DNA of 34,478 nt from Tubiluchus corallicola (GCA_030141605.1 JAQGDQ010002398.1:61107-95584), one strand, 5' to 3'. Shown: positions 1-9,066, counted from the first letter of the stretch. Notes: a model not told the origin generated them from the letters alone. Numbers and translations: made by a program.

Positions 1-167
1 TAGAAAGGAAAGAAAGAGTGCAAAAAATGCTTGCTCAAATGAACAAAGAAGGATTTGGTGCATGTACTAACACAGGAGCTTGTGCCTTTGAATGCCCCAA
101 AGGAATAGACCTGTCGCATATTGCACGAATGAATAAAGAATACTTAAAAGCAGCAATATTGAAGTAA
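1..167 (+). CDS. sdhB: Succinate dehydrogenase/fumarate reductase iron-sulfur subunit, C-terminal end (partial)
   Basis: Only the last 54 codons lie in the window (frame beginning at base 3, stop TAA at 165-167). The peptide contains GACTNTGACAFECPKGI, the Cys-rich C-terminal motif that binds the [3Fe-4S]/[4Fe-4S] clusters of SdhB/FrdB, followed by an IARMN segment usual in Bacteroidota homologues. The subunit passes electrons from the flavoprotein to the quinone-reducing membrane subunit in the TCA cycle and respiration. The upstream sdhC/sdhA genes would lie left of the window. SdhB and FrdB cannot be told apart from this fragment. Confidence 0.88.
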   Translation, partial: ERKERVQKMLAQMNKEGFGACTNTGACAFECPKGIDLSHIARMNKEYLKAAILK

Positions 168-327
168 AGCATTTGATATTATTAAATTTTTTTTTAATAA
201 ATAATCCTAAGCTTATAAAGAGTTGTCTTTGTGTTTATCTTATAAATGTGGTTGCTCAAAAAAAACATCAAAACGCTAGCAAATATTATTAATTAGACAA
301 AAAAAATGAATGTTTTAATGTGAAAAA

Positions 328-358
328 TTGCAGAAAAAAACAAAAGCGCTTACATTCG
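328..358 (+). promoter_or_regulatory. Putative Bacteroidota-type promoter of the RND efflux operon
   Basis: TTG at 328-330 is followed after exactly 20 bases by TACATTCG (351-358), one mismatch from the phylum -7 consensus TAnnTTTG. Transcription would start near 365, about 25 bases before the adaptor start codon. Seen by eye only. Confidence 0.4.
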
Positions 359-389
359 CCTTTTTTATTAGAAAAACTAAAATAAGAAC

Positions 390-1517
390 ATGAAAAGTAA
401 TGCTTTGAGAAATAAAATTCTTTTATCCTTAGTCTTCATGACTGTTGTTATTGGAATAGGACTGCTTGCATATGGAGCGCTCAGCCAAAAAGAAAAAGAA
501 GATGCAAAATCACCTTTAAAAGTTTTAAGGAAAGTTCGAGCGAAGGAAGTAACGTATAAAGACACTACGGCAACTGTGACAGGGTTAGGCAAAGTGCTCT
601 CATCAAATATTGTAAGCCTTGTCTCAGAAGTTCAAGGAGAGATATTACCTGTGAAAGTTCCGTTAAAGATAGGGCAAACCTTTAAAAAAGGTGACACTCT
701 TGTGAAGATATTTGACAGGGATGCACTCTATTTGCTTCAAGCTAAAAAGAGCGATTTTTTAAGAACAGTATCCAATATTCTTCCTGACTTAAAGATAGAT
801 TATCCTGACTCTTACAATGCTTGGTATGCCTTCTTTATTCAAATTAGTGTTGACAAGCCCTTGCCACCCCTACCCAAAGAAAAGTCTCACAAAGAAAGAA
901 TATATATATCTAATAACAATGTTTATAATGCATATTACCAGATAAAAAGCGATGAAATTGTGTATGATAAATATAACATTGTAGCGCCTTTTAATGGAGT
1001 TTATAGAGACGTGATAGCAGAGGTTGGGGGAGTGGCCACACCCAGTACACGTTTGGCAAGTATTTTAAGAACAGACAATTTGGAAATAGAACTTCCTGTC
1101 AGCGTAAAAGATATACAATGGGTGCATAAGGATGCGGAGGTAGACATACATTATGAAAATAAAATAGTAAAAGGAAAAATAATTAGAATAGCTCAATATG
1201 TAGATGAAAATGTGCAGTCAGTCAATGTTTATGTCAAAGTAAATAAAACACAATATCAAATTATACCAGGAATGTTTTTGCAGATAGACATATACGGTGA
1301 CATTATAAAAGACATAGAAGAGCTACCAAGAAAAGCAATATTTGACACCAATCAAGCATTTGTTGTTGAGCAAGGCAAATTAAAACAAAGAGAGATTGAA
1401 ATAGTAAAAACAAACAACAAAACATGCTTAATTACTGGCTTGTTTGAAGGTGATAGCGTGGTAGTTGAAGCGATGCTTGGGGGCGCTGAAGGCGATGAGG
1501 TAAAAATATTAAACTAG
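390..1517 (+). CDS. RND efflux periplasmic adaptor subunit (HlyD/MFP family)
   Basis: A 375-residue membrane-fusion protein. Residues about 9-28 form one hydrophobic N-terminal anchor. The two halves of the barrel-sandwich (biotinyl-lipoyl-like) hybrid domain are recognisable at about 66-105 (GEILPVKVPLKIGQTFKKGD) and 192-215 (NIVAPFNGVYRDVIAEVG), separated by a short helical hairpin. A beta-barrel and a membrane-proximal domain follow. Such adaptors link an inner-membrane RND pump to an outer-membrane TolC-like channel. The next two genes encode exactly those partners, 9 and 25 bases apart, so this is a three-gene operon. The substrate cannot be inferred. ATG at 390 is the first in-frame start and gives a normal anchor. 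Confidence 0.9.
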   Translation: MKSNALRNKILLSLVFMTVVIGIGLLAYGALSQKEKEDAKSPLKVLRKVRAKEVTYKDTTATVTGLGKVLSSNIVSLVSEVQGEILPVKVPLKIGQTFKKGDTLVKIFDRDALYLLQAKKSDFLRTVSNILPDLKIDYPDSYNAWYAFFIQISVDKPLPPLPKEKSHKERIYISNNNVYNAYYQIKSDEIVYDKYNIVAPFNGVYRDVIAEVGGVATPSTRLASILRTDNLEIELPVSVKDIQWVHKDAEVDIHYENKIVKGKIIRIAQYVDENVQSVNVYVKVNKTQYQIIPGMFLQIDIYGDIIKDIEELPRKAIFDTNQAFVVEQGKLKQREIEIVKTNNKTCLITGLFEGDSVVVEAMLGGAEGDEVKILN

Positions 1518-1526
1518 TCTATTTGC

Positions 1527-4500
1527 ATGAAAAGCATTATAAAGCACTTTATCAGATATCCCGTTTATGCTAATCTTTTGATGATTTCTTTTATGATTGC
1601 AGGTACTTTGGGTTACCTTGCCATGAAAAAATCTTTTTTCCCATCCATTAACGAAAAGTATATCGTTGTAGAGGTGGCATATCAAGGTGCATCGCCAAAG
1701 GAAATGGAGGAGGGAATTACCACCCGAGTAGAGGAAGCCCTAAAAGGAATACCAGGAATAAAAGAATACACTTCATATACATCTGAAAATTTTTCAAGGA
1801 TACAAATAGAAAAACTTACCCATTCAGATATAGATGAAATATTGTATGACGTAAAAAACTCTGTAGATGGAATTAGCGGTTTTCCCGCATCTGCCGAAAA
1901 ACCTATGGTGTATAAAATAAAGTCTACCTCCCCTGCCTTGATAATGTTTCTTAGTGCCAGAGGGAATACTACGCTTTATACGTTGAAAAATTTATCAGAC
2001 GATATAGAAACAGAGTTACGTAATTCAGGTTTAATTTCTCAAATTTCTATAGAAGGAGTACCAACGTTAGAATTGGTAGTAGAAGTGAAGGAAGCAGTGC
2101 TTAATAGATATCAAATGACGCTGGATGAAATAGCTGGAGCTATAAGAAGTAATAATTTGGATTTAGCAGCAGGAGATGTTATTTCAGCCCAAGAAGAATT
2201 TTTTATACGCCTTCGAAAACGTTCGCTTGATCCAGATAAAATTAGCAAAATAGTAATAAGAGCATTTCCAGATGGCAAACTGCTGACAATAGGAGATGTT
2301 GCAAATGTAGAGATGAGGTTTGAAGAGTATGCATTTGATTTTAGAGATTCGGACAAACCCACTGTACAGATTAATATTAATAAACTTAACTCAGAGAATT
2401 TAGAACATATTTCTAATTTCTGCAAAGAATTTTCAGAAGAATTTAACCAACAACATGATGAGGCATATTTATATGTCGCTTATAACTTTATGGATAAGTT
2501 AGGAGAGCGTTTAGATATGCTAATAGCTAATGGAATTCAAGGGTTTATACTTGTTGTTATTGTATTAACAATGTTCTTAAACCTGAGAGTTTCACTTTGG
2601 GTAGCAATAGGAATACCTTTTTCATTTCTTGCCATGTATTTTTTCGCTGATTTACAGGGAATTACTATTAATATGATATCATTGTTTGGAATGATTTTAG
2701 TGATAGGAATACTGGTGGATGATGGAATTGTAATAGCTGAAAATATATTTAGCCATTATGAAAGAGGAAAAAAACCACGACAGGCTGCCTTAGATGGGGC
2801 ATTAGAAGTATTGCCAGCGGTAGTAAGTGCTGTAACAACAACTATTATAGCATTTTCTCCTGTGCTTCTCGCATCAGGAGCATTTGAGTTTTTATTTGAC
2901 ATGGGCTTTGTTGTAACATTTTGTATAGGGCTTTCCTTACTAGAAGCGTTTTTTGTTTTGCCCGTTCATTTAGGTCACGGAAGTGTTTTAAGGCGCCCTG
3001 AGGATAGTGGTAAGAAAAAACACGGATGGCTAAATAAAGTAAAAATGTTTTTGGATAGAAGCATCGTGTACATGAGAGACAAAGTGTACGGACGCGTTCT
3101 TCACATAATTATAAAATGGAAATATGTAGCAATAACACTTCCCATGGCGTTATTTCTAATTACTATTGGGTTAATACAAGGCGGAATTATAAAATTCACC
3201 TACTTTCCTGATGTTCCCCCTGAGTTTATAGAAATACGCGTAGAATATAAACCTGGAGATGGGATGGAAAAAACAAACCAAACAGTAATAGAACTGGAAA
3301 AGAAAGTGTTGGACATTAATGAAGAGCTGAGAATGCGCCGCAAAGATACGCTTTCATATATAGAAACTACTTTTAGATGGGCGGAGAGCCACAAAGGTGG
3401 AATATTTATTGTGTTAAGAAATTTAGACTTAGATTCTGTCTCTGTCAATGATGTTATTGTTGAACTTAAAAAAGGCTTGGGCGACATTCCTGATGCAGAA
3501 AAATTTATTGTTGGGGGAGAAAATAGATGGGGAAAACCTATATCATTTGGTTTTTTATCTACCAATGAAGAAGAATTGAATGAAATGAGAGAGGTATTTA
3601 AAGATGCTCTTAAAAAAATGCCAGAACTTATTAATATAGAAGATGATAGCCCTCCTGGAAAACAAGAAATACAAATTCAACCTACACCTTTGGCATATAT
3701 GTTAGGCTTTGATAATTTTTCCCTATCCAATACTATTAGAAATGGCTTTTTTGGATCAGAAGCACAAAGAATTCAACAAGGAAAGGATGAAATTAGAGTT
3801 TGGGTAAGGTATTTAGAAGAAGATAGAAGCCATATAGGGCAATTGGATGACGTAAAAATTCGAGCAGGAGAAAAATATTATAATTTTAAGGATTTGACAA
3901 CATACCAATTGGATAGAAGTACTTCTGTAATTAAAAAATTTGATGGAAAACGAGAAATACTTATTAGTGCAGACATGGCAGATGCCAATGCTTCTGTGCC
4001 AGATGTGATTGAGAAAATAGAAAAAGATATAATGCCAGGAGTACTGGAGCGCTATTCTTCTATAACATATAGAAAAGAAGGACAAAGTAGAAGTTCCGAA
4101 GAGTCAATTGATGAAATCACAAAGTTGTTTTTCTATGCAATATTGGGGATATTCATTGTTGTTTTCATTAATTTCCGCTCCATTATCCACACATGGGCTG
4201 TTTTATCCATGATACCATTGGGTTTGTTAGGGGCAGTATGGGGGCATGGAATAGAAACATTTATAGCTGAAAACGCCCGTAATTTACCCCCTATACCTGT
4301 TTCCATGTTGAGTCTATGGGGAATTGTCGCATTAAGTGGGGTTATTATCAATGATTCTATAGTGTTTTTAGATAGATATAATTTAAATTTACTCGAAGGG
4401 ATGAAAGTTAAAGAGGCAGTATACAATGCAGGAAGAGCACGTTTTAGACCCATTGTGCTTACCACAATCACTACAGTTTTAGGACTATATCCTATTATAT

Positions 4501-4784
4501 TGCAAAGAAGTTACCAAGCTCTTTTCCTTAAACCAATGGCAATATCATTGGCATATGGAATACTGTTCGGAACAGCATTTATATTACTATTTTTCCCTCC
4601 CTTAATCTCTATTATCAACGATATGAGGGTGGCAAAAAGGAAAATGTGGTTGTTTTTAAAATCAACGTGGAAAGGTGACAAAGTGGATGAAGAAGTCGTC
4701 CCAGAAGAGTTGGAAGTTGTTGTGAAAGAGCGAAAAAGAAGGGTAATAGGAGATGAGAAAAAGAAAGAAAAAGAAGAACAGTAA
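1527..4784 (+). CDS. RND-family efflux pump, inner-membrane transporter (AcrB/MMPL-like)
   Basis: At 1085 residues this is the usual length for an AcrB-type proton-driven exporter. The first transmembrane segment (about residues 12-31) is followed by a large periplasmic loop. A membrane block contains GILVDDGIVIAENIF at about 393-407, whose acidic pair matches the TM4 proton-relay Asp residues. A second periplasmic loop and a second membrane block with GVIINDSIVFLDRYN near 935-950 complete the duplicated RND fold. The C-terminal tail is rich in Lys/Glu and cytoplasmic. It is second in the operon between adaptor and outer-membrane factor. It is likely an exporter of small molecules of the hydrophobe/amphiphile RND class; the substrate is unknown. 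Confidence 0.93.
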   Translation: MKSIIKHFIRYPVYANLLMISFMIAGTLGYLAMKKSFFPSINEKYIVVEVAYQGASPKEMEEGITTRVEEALKGIPGIKEYTSYTSENFSRIQIEKLTHSDIDEILYDVKNSVDGISGFPASAEKPMVYKIKSTSPALIMFLSARGNTTLYTLKNLSDDIETELRNSGLISQISIEGVPTLELVVEVKEAVLNRYQMTLDEIAGAIRSNNLDLAAGDVISAQEEFFIRLRKRSLDPDKISKIVIRAFPDGKLLTIGDVANVEMRFEEYAFDFRDSDKPTVQININKLNSENLEHISNFCKEFSEEFNQQHDEAYLYVAYNFMDKLGERLDMLIANGIQGFILVVIVLTMFLNLRVSLWVAIGIPFSFLAMYFFADLQGITINMISLFGMILVIGILVDDGIVIAENIFSHYERGKKPRQAALDGALEVLPAVVSAVTTTIIAFSPVLLASGAFEFLFDMGFVVTFCIGLSLLEAFFVLPVHLGHGSVLRRPEDSGKKKHGWLNKVKMFLDRSIVYMRDKVYGRVLHIIIKWKYVAITLPMALFLITIGLIQGGIIKFTYFPDVPPEFIEIRVEYKPGDGMEKTNQTVIELEKKVLDINEELRMRRKDTLSYIETTFRWAESHKGGIFIVLRNLDLDSVSVNDVIVELKKGLGDIPDAEKFIVGGENRWGKPISFGFLSTNEEELNEMREVFKDALKKMPELINIEDDSPPGKQEIQIQPTPLAYMLGFDNFSLSNTIRNGFFGSEAQRIQQGKDEIRVWVRYLEEDRSHIGQLDDVKIRAGEKYYNFKDLTTYQLDRSTSVIKKFDGKREILISADMADANASVPDVIEKIEKDIMPGVLERYSSITYRKEGQSRSSEESIDEITKLFFYAILGIFIVVFINFRSIIHTWAVLSMIPLGLLGAVWGHGIETFIAENARNLPPIPVSMLSLWGIVALSGVIINDSIVFLDRYNLNLLEGMKVKEAVYNAGRARFRPIVLTTITTVLGLYPIILQRSYQALFLKPMAISLAYGILFGTAFILLFFPPLISIINDMRVAKRKMWLFLKSTWKGDKVDEEVVPEELEVVVKERKRRVIGDEKKKEKEEQ

Positions 4785-4809
4785 AAAATTAATACAATAG
4801 CACAGCAGA

Positions 4810-6156
4810 ATGAAAAAAATAATCCTACTTATAAGTTTTTTTTTGATTTATATTGTTGCTTTTGCACAAGAAGAGTTATCATTAGCAGATGCCATACAAA
4901 AGACACTAGATAATAACTATGATATACAAGTTTCTCAAAAAGAGGCAAAAATAGCTGAAATACAAAACTCTTGGGGAGAAACAGGAATACTACCTTCTAT
5001 AGAATTTTCAGCCTCTATTCCTAACTACGCTTATAGCGATATGCATCAAGACACATTGGACATTGTTAATAAAAACACAAGACTGTCAGGAGGAGTTAGG
5101 CTTAATTGGGTTTTGTTTGACGGCTTTGCAATGTTTATTCAAAAGTCAAAATTGGAAAATTTAGAGTCATTGGCACAGGGAAACCTTACATTGCTGGTAG
5201 AGAATACATTAGAGCAAACTATTGCGACTTATTATAATGCTCTATTACAGCAAGAAAAACTCAAAGTAATGAAATATGTAGTAGACCTATCGGAAGAACG
5301 TTATAGATATTCATTAGAAAAAGAACAGATAGGAACTATTAACAGCTATGACGTATTGCAAGCCAAAACAGCATATCTTTCTGATCGATCGGACTATTTA
5401 TTGCAACGGCTACAATATAGAACTGCTTTGAGGAATTTAAGCTACCTACTATCAGAAGCAGATAAGCTATACGTTCTTACAACAGATTTTGATGTAGTGT
5501 CTAAGGATTATAATTTGAGAGAGTTAATGGAAAAAATGTTGTCAAGCAATAAGACTTTGCTTAATCAGTATACAAATATAAAAATAGCTGAGGATGATAG
5601 AAGATTAGCCAACAGTGCTTTATATTACCCAACCCTATCTGTTTCATCAGGTTATTCTATGGGAAAAACAACTACAGAAGTAGAAAGTAGCAACCCGTTA
5701 TTAGAAAATTTTTATAGTGCATCGCAAGGTAGTTCTACTAATTATGATGTAATTTTAACACTTTCTTATAATATTTATAATGCAGGAAGAGATTGGAGAA
5801 GAAAACAAATAGCTAAAATACAGCAAGATGTAGAACAAACTAAATTGGAGCAAGTAGAACATGACCTTACCAACTCATTACTGTTGAGGTTTGAAGAGTA
5901 TAATCAAAGAAAGAAGGTTCATGAACTATCATTAGAGAGGGAGCAAGCAGCGAGTCTTAACCTTCAACGATCAGAAGAAAGATTTAAGCAAGGAGCTATT
6001 AACTCTTTTAATTATAGAGACATACAAGTAGAGTATCTTAACTCTTCTACTTCTAAGCTCGAGTCTATTTACAACTTATTGGTATCCGATACGCAAATAT
6101 TGCGCATTGTAGGAAGCATTATAACAGACAACTCTGATGAGAGTGTTGTTGAGTAA
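4810..6156 (+). CDS. TolC-family outer-membrane efflux protein
   Basis: A 448-residue protein with a Sec signal peptide (residues 1-19, cleavage before QEE). The body consists of two long, internally similar helical segments with the start LSLADAIQKTLDNNYDIQVSQ, the typical opening of the outer-membrane efflux protein repeat (PF02321). The second half repeats the pattern (LANSALYYPTLSVSSGYS, then NIYNAGRDWRRKQIAKIQQ). TolC homologues form trimeric outer-membrane channels with a periplasmic helical tunnel. As the third gene of the operon it supplies the exit duct for the pump encoded at 1527-4784. Confidence 0.92.
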   Translation: MKKIILLISFFLIYIVAFAQEELSLADAIQKTLDNNYDIQVSQKEAKIAEIQNSWGETGILPSIEFSASIPNYAYSDMHQDTLDIVNKNTRLSGGVRLNWVLFDGFAMFIQKSKLENLESLAQGNLTLLVENTLEQTIATYYNALLQQEKLKVMKYVVDLSEERYRYSLEKEQIGTINSYDVLQAKTAYLSDRSDYLLQRLQYRTALRNLSYLLSEADKLYVLTTDFDVVSKDYNLRELMEKMLSSNKTLLNQYTNIKIAEDDRRLANSALYYPTLSVSSGYSMGKTTTEVESSNPLLENFYSASQGSSTNYDVILTLSYNIYNAGRDWRRKQIAKIQQDVEQTKLEQVEHDLTNSLLLRFEEYNQRKKVHELSLEREQAASLNLQRSEERFKQGAINSFNYRDIQVEYLNSSTSKLESIYNLLVSDTQILRIVGSIITDNSDESVVE

Positions 6157-6210
6157 AGCAACTTTAATTAACTCCCTCGCGGTATAACATTTTTGTTAAA
6201 TTTATTCAAA

Positions 6211-6894
6211 ATGATATTAGAGAAAGATGAAAATGGAAAAATACTGTTAGTAGATAAAAATTTAACATGGACATCTTTTGATGTAGTAAAAAAAATTAGA
6301 ATAGCGTCAGGAGAAAAAAAAGTTGGACATGCTGGAACTTTAGACCCATTGGCGACAGGGCTTTTAATTGTATGTGTAGGGAAAAAGACCAAGCGGATAA
6401 ACGAATTTTTAAGCCTTGATAAAACATATGTTGGGACAATGGTTTTGGGAAAAACTACCCCTTCAATAGACCTAGAAACACCCATTGAGAGTGAAAAAAG
6501 CATTGCTCATGTAACTCCTGCTTTGATTGCCGAGACAGCAAAACAATTTCAAGGAGAACTACAGCAAATCCCGCCAATATATTCGGCAGTGAAAAAAAAT
6601 GGAAAAAAAGCATATCAACTTGCTCGTCAAGGAGAAAAAGTAGAATTAGAGGCAAGAAAAGTATGCGTTAAAAAGTTAATTATTACGCGAATAGACTTGC
6701 CTGAAATTGATTTTTATGTAGAGTGTTCAAAAGGATTTTACGTGAGAAGTTTTGTTAGAGATTTTGGCAATGTGCTAAAAACGGGGGCTTACTTGAATAT
6801 GTTAAGACGAACAAAGATAGGTGATTATGATGTAAAAGATGCAGGCAGCATAGAATCAACTGTATCAATGTTCAAACAAAATGAAAGTATATAG
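6211..6894 (+). CDS. truB: tRNA pseudouridine(55) synthase TruB
   Basis: A 227-residue enzyme that isomerises U55 in the T-loop of tRNAs. The catalytic motif GHAGTLDPLATGLL is complete, with the nucleophile Asp at residue 45. The family segments KTYVGTMVLGKTTPSIDLET and FYVECSKGFYVRSFVRDFG are also present. I prefer ATG 6211, which gives the usual N-terminus MILEKDENGKILLVDK; a TTG at 6193 would add six residues not typical of the family. The 3' end overlaps the ribF start by 14 bases. The truB-ribF pairing is common in bacteria. This copy appears intact. Confidence 0.93.
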   Translation: MILEKDENGKILLVDKNLTWTSFDVVKKIRIASGEKKVGHAGTLDPLATGLLIVCVGKKTKRINEFLSLDKTYVGTMVLGKTTPSIDLETPIESEKSIAHVTPALIAETAKQFQGELQQIPPIYSAVKKNGKKAYQLARQGEKVELEARKVCVKKLIITRIDLPEIDFYVECSKGFYVRSFVRDFGNVLKTGAYLNMLRRTKIGDYDVKDAGSIESTVSMFKQNESI

Positions 6895-7790
6895 AGATAT
6901 ATCAAACGTAAAAAAGCTACACGGTGTCGTTGCAACTAATGGGGTGTTTGATGGGGTGCATAGAGGGCATAAGTTTGTTTTTGAATAATCAAAGCTGCGT
7001 CAAAGCTTCAATCTGAAACTATAGTCATCACTTATCACCCTCATCCTCGCAATATATTGCAAAAAAACACACCAATAAAGCTCTTAACAACTCTTGACGA
7101 AAAAATAGAAATAATAAAAAAAACAGGAATAGACCATTTGCTGGTACTCCCTTTTAGCACCAGATTATCTAATCTAACAGCATTTGAATTTATACAAAAT
7201 ATACTGATAGACACTATTGGCGTGAAGCGTCTTATTATAGGCGAAGACCATGTGTTTGGAAGAAAAGGAACACAAGAGGTCAATACTTTGCTTTCTTTAT
7301 GTAATATTGAAGTAGAAAGACCAAAAACTATTGTGGCGAACAACGAAAAAATATCCTCTTCTACAATTAGAGATTTGTTAATGCTGGGAGATTTGGAGAA
7401 GTGCAACCACTTATTGGGGCATGATTATTTGATGACGGGAACAGTGATAGCAGGAAATAAACTAGGGAGAGTGATAGGGTTTCCAACTGCTAATTTGAAA
7501 ATCCCAGAAAATAAGCTTTTGCCGCCAGAGGGAGTCTATGCAGTAAGGATAGTTTATAATGAAGAGGTTTTTTGTGGTATGATGAACATAGGCTTTAAAC
7601 CTACCACAAGGGGAGCAAAAATATAGGGGGGGAAAAGTATATATTTGACTTTGATAAAAAAATATATGGAGAGGAAATCAAAGTACATTGTGCAAAAAAT
7701 AAGAAGAGAGAAAAATTCAATACTATAGAATTGTTAAAACAACAGTTAATTAAAGATAAAAAAATGGTTTTGAATGTTTTGCAAAATTAG
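6881..7790 (+). pseudogene. ribF: Bifunctional riboflavin kinase/FAD synthetase RibF, broken by two frameshifts
   Basis: RibF turns riboflavin into FMN and FAD. The start is ATG 6881 inside the truB end. The N-terminal nucleotidyltransferase segment (VATNGVFDGVHRGHKFVFE) is read in frame 1 until a stop at 6986-6988. The continuation (SETIVITYHPHPRNILQ) lies in another frame and runs through the FAD-synthetase domain and GRVIGFPTANLKIPE of the kinase domain to a stop at 7624-7626. The last part (YIFDFDKKIYGEEIKV) then resumes in a third frame and ends with TAG at 7788-7790. Both breaks behave as loss of one A, in the AA at 6984-6985 and in the A-run at 7617-7621. All domains are otherwise well conserved, so the damage is recent or is a sequencing error. 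Confidence 0.85.
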
Positions 7791-7798
7791 ACAATAAA

Positions 7799-7899
7799 AA
7801 TTAATGAAGGCCATTACACAGTAGCAGCTTGTTTGGATAAGTGCTATGAAGGAAACACTTTGCTACTTGTTGGTTTGGCTGTGCAATAGCCAATTAATT
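7799..7899 (+). other. 101-nt imperfect palindrome in the ribF-phage relic gap (possible structured RNA or small element)
   Basis: Nested complementary segments are visible: 7799-7805 with 7893-7899 (AATTAAT/ATTAATT), 7809-7821 with 7879-7891 (11 of 13 pair), 7822-7826 with 7861-7865 (TAGCA/TGCTA), and 7839-7843 with 7856-7860 (AAGTG/CACTT). The terminal loop is 12 nt and the side bulges are 12 and 13 nt. There is no T-run as expected of an ordinary terminator. It may be a folded RNA, a MITE-like element or a convergent transcription end. Strand is undetermined; plus is given by convention. Confidence 0.4.
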
Positions 7900-7909
7900 T
7901 ATGAACAAA

Positions 7910-8161
7910 TTATGATACTTTTGATTTCTCTTTTGCAATTTCTTCTAAATAAGAACGTGCATTTAAAGATAAATACTTTTGAAATGTTACTTCTGATATA
8001 AAAAATTCTGGATATACTTTATTTCTATAAATCCAGCGGTCTGTTCGCCCAGTGCAGCGCTTATTTTTATCATATTTCCACTCAAGATATTCCTCCTGTA
8101 CCTTTAATACTCTTAAATAAAAATTCTTTTTATTTAGAAGTGCTCTTGTTTCTTTTTTCAT
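7910..8161 (-). CDS. Small hypothetical protein in phage relic
   Basis: I do not recognise this 83-residue basic protein (MKKETRALLNKKNFYLRVLK...). It contains a CTGRTDRWIYRNKVYPEFFIS segment with aromatic and basic residues and no membrane segment. ATG at 8161 is the best start; an upstream TTG at 8185 would add eight residues. It lies 51 bases after the DUF3164 gene on the same strand, so it was probably co-transcribed from the promoter at 8895-8925. Its position suggests an early-region gene of a Mu-like transposable phage, but that is inferred only from its neighbour. Confidence 0.6.
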   Translation of the reverse strand: MKKETRALLNKKNFYLRVLKVQEEYLEWKYDKNKRCTGRTDRWIYRNKVYPEFFISEVTFQKYLSLNARSYLEEIAKEKSKVS

Positions 8162-8212
8162 TTTTGTTACTAATTTTCGTTTCAAATTTTTATAATTTTA
8201 ACATTGAACGCT

Positions 8213-8866
8213 TTATGCTTCCGTCATTCCTAATGGCACAGAAACCCACGCTCCCTCTTCATTTTTGAACTCTGTACGAACAAAAGTTTTAGTTCTAATA
8301 GGCTTATAGGCATCTTCTATTATTCTTACACCGTCAATAAAAAATTTATCGCCACTTTCATTTGCCATTTTACGAAGTTGCAAAACTCTTCCTGCTTTTA
8401 AATTACCTTTTTGATCTTTTGCAAGAAGTTTTAACACAGCATGAACAAGGCGTTTGCTGTTATCATCTTTTGCAAGTGATGAAATATACTGCTTGACTTT
8501 TTCAATGCCTTCATTTGCTGTGTCGTCATAATTGTCAACAGTATAATAACCTATTGTTATTCGTTTATCACCTTTTTTATTACTGAATGTGTGAGTATTT
8601 TGCACGTCATCAGTATTGTAAAGGTTTTTTTTTATTTCCAACGCGCACTTAAACTCCTCGTAAATGTGTCTTTTAAAATTAGATAGCTGAGAAGAAAGAT
8701 TTTGAAGAGAAGGAAATAGCTTTTCCACTTTGTCACTAATTAATTTTTTATATGATTGTCTTTCGTTTTGAAGCAACAATTCTTGTTGTTTTGCAAATTC
8801 TACTGCTTCTTGCATAAGAATTTTTCTTTGCTGTTCTGTTAAATTATTTAAAGATATTGCTTGCAT
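8213..8866 (-). CDS. DUF3164 family protein (Mu-like phage early-region protein)
   Basis: A 217-residue protein. The C-terminal two thirds matches the layout of the DUF3164 family of transposable phages: GYYTVDNYDDTANEGIEKVK, then LLAKDQKGNLKAGRVLQLRKMA, FFIDGVRIIEDAYKPIRTKTFVR and a closing EEGAWVSVPLG. The N-terminal part is a charged, probably coiled-coil helix rich in Gln and Glu. In Mu-like phages the family sits in the early region close to the MuA/MuB transposition genes; its biochemical role is unknown. I choose ATG 8866 (MQAISLNN) over a start at 8929, because a good promoter lies between them. No transposase, MuB or structural genes are adjacent, so this is an orphan or relic. Family assignment is from memory of its pattern. 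Confidence 0.72.
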   Translation of the reverse strand: MQAISLNNLTEQQRKILMQEAVEFAKQQELLLQNERQSYKKLISDKVEKLFPSLQNLSSQLSNFKRHIYEEFKCALEIKKNLYNTDDVQNTHTFSNKKGDKRITIGYYTVDNYDDTANEGIEKVKQYISSLAKDDNSKRLVHAVLKLLAKDQKGNLKAGRVLQLRKMANESGDKFFIDGVRIIEDAYKPIRTKTFVRTEFKNEEGAWVSVPLGMTEA

Positions 8867-8894
8867 TGTTAAATTTATTTTGTTTTTATGTAAA

Positions 8895-8925
8895 CAAATA
8901 TATATTAAAAAAATGCATTTGTCAA
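8895..8925 (-). promoter_or_regulatory. Bacteroidota-type promoter of the DUF3164 gene
   Basis: On the minus strand TTG (complement of 8923-8925) is followed after 20 bases by a perfect TATATTTG -7 element (complement of 8895-8902). The predicted start of transcription is near 8888, about 22 bases before ATG 8866. This is the best consensus match in the window. Confidence 0.55.
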
Positions 8926-8962
8926 GCATTTTTGTTAAAAAAATAAATTTTTTGCGTTTATT

Positions 8963-8978
8963 TGTTTTTGTAAAAACA
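8963..8978. promoter_or_regulatory. Palindrome upstream of the phage-relic promoter (possible operator)
   Basis: TGTTTTT GT AAAAACA is a perfect 7-bp inverted repeat with a 2-bp centre, about 40 bp upstream of the -33 element of the minus-strand promoter and about 90 bp before tilS. It could be a repressor or activator site. A/T-rich DNA produces such palindromes by chance, so confidence is low. Confidence 0.22.
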
Positions 8979-9066
8979 CTTTATGCTTTTATATTTTCCT
9001 AAATATGTGTATGTTGCAGAATAAAATAGAAAAATTTAAAACAGATACACTCATAGGCAGGCTAAC

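Noticed and set aside
7806-7890. A small open frame reading HYTVAACLDKCYEGNTLLLVGLAVQ
   Set aside because: No start codon in frame and it coincides with the palindrome, whose symmetry explains the pattern better.
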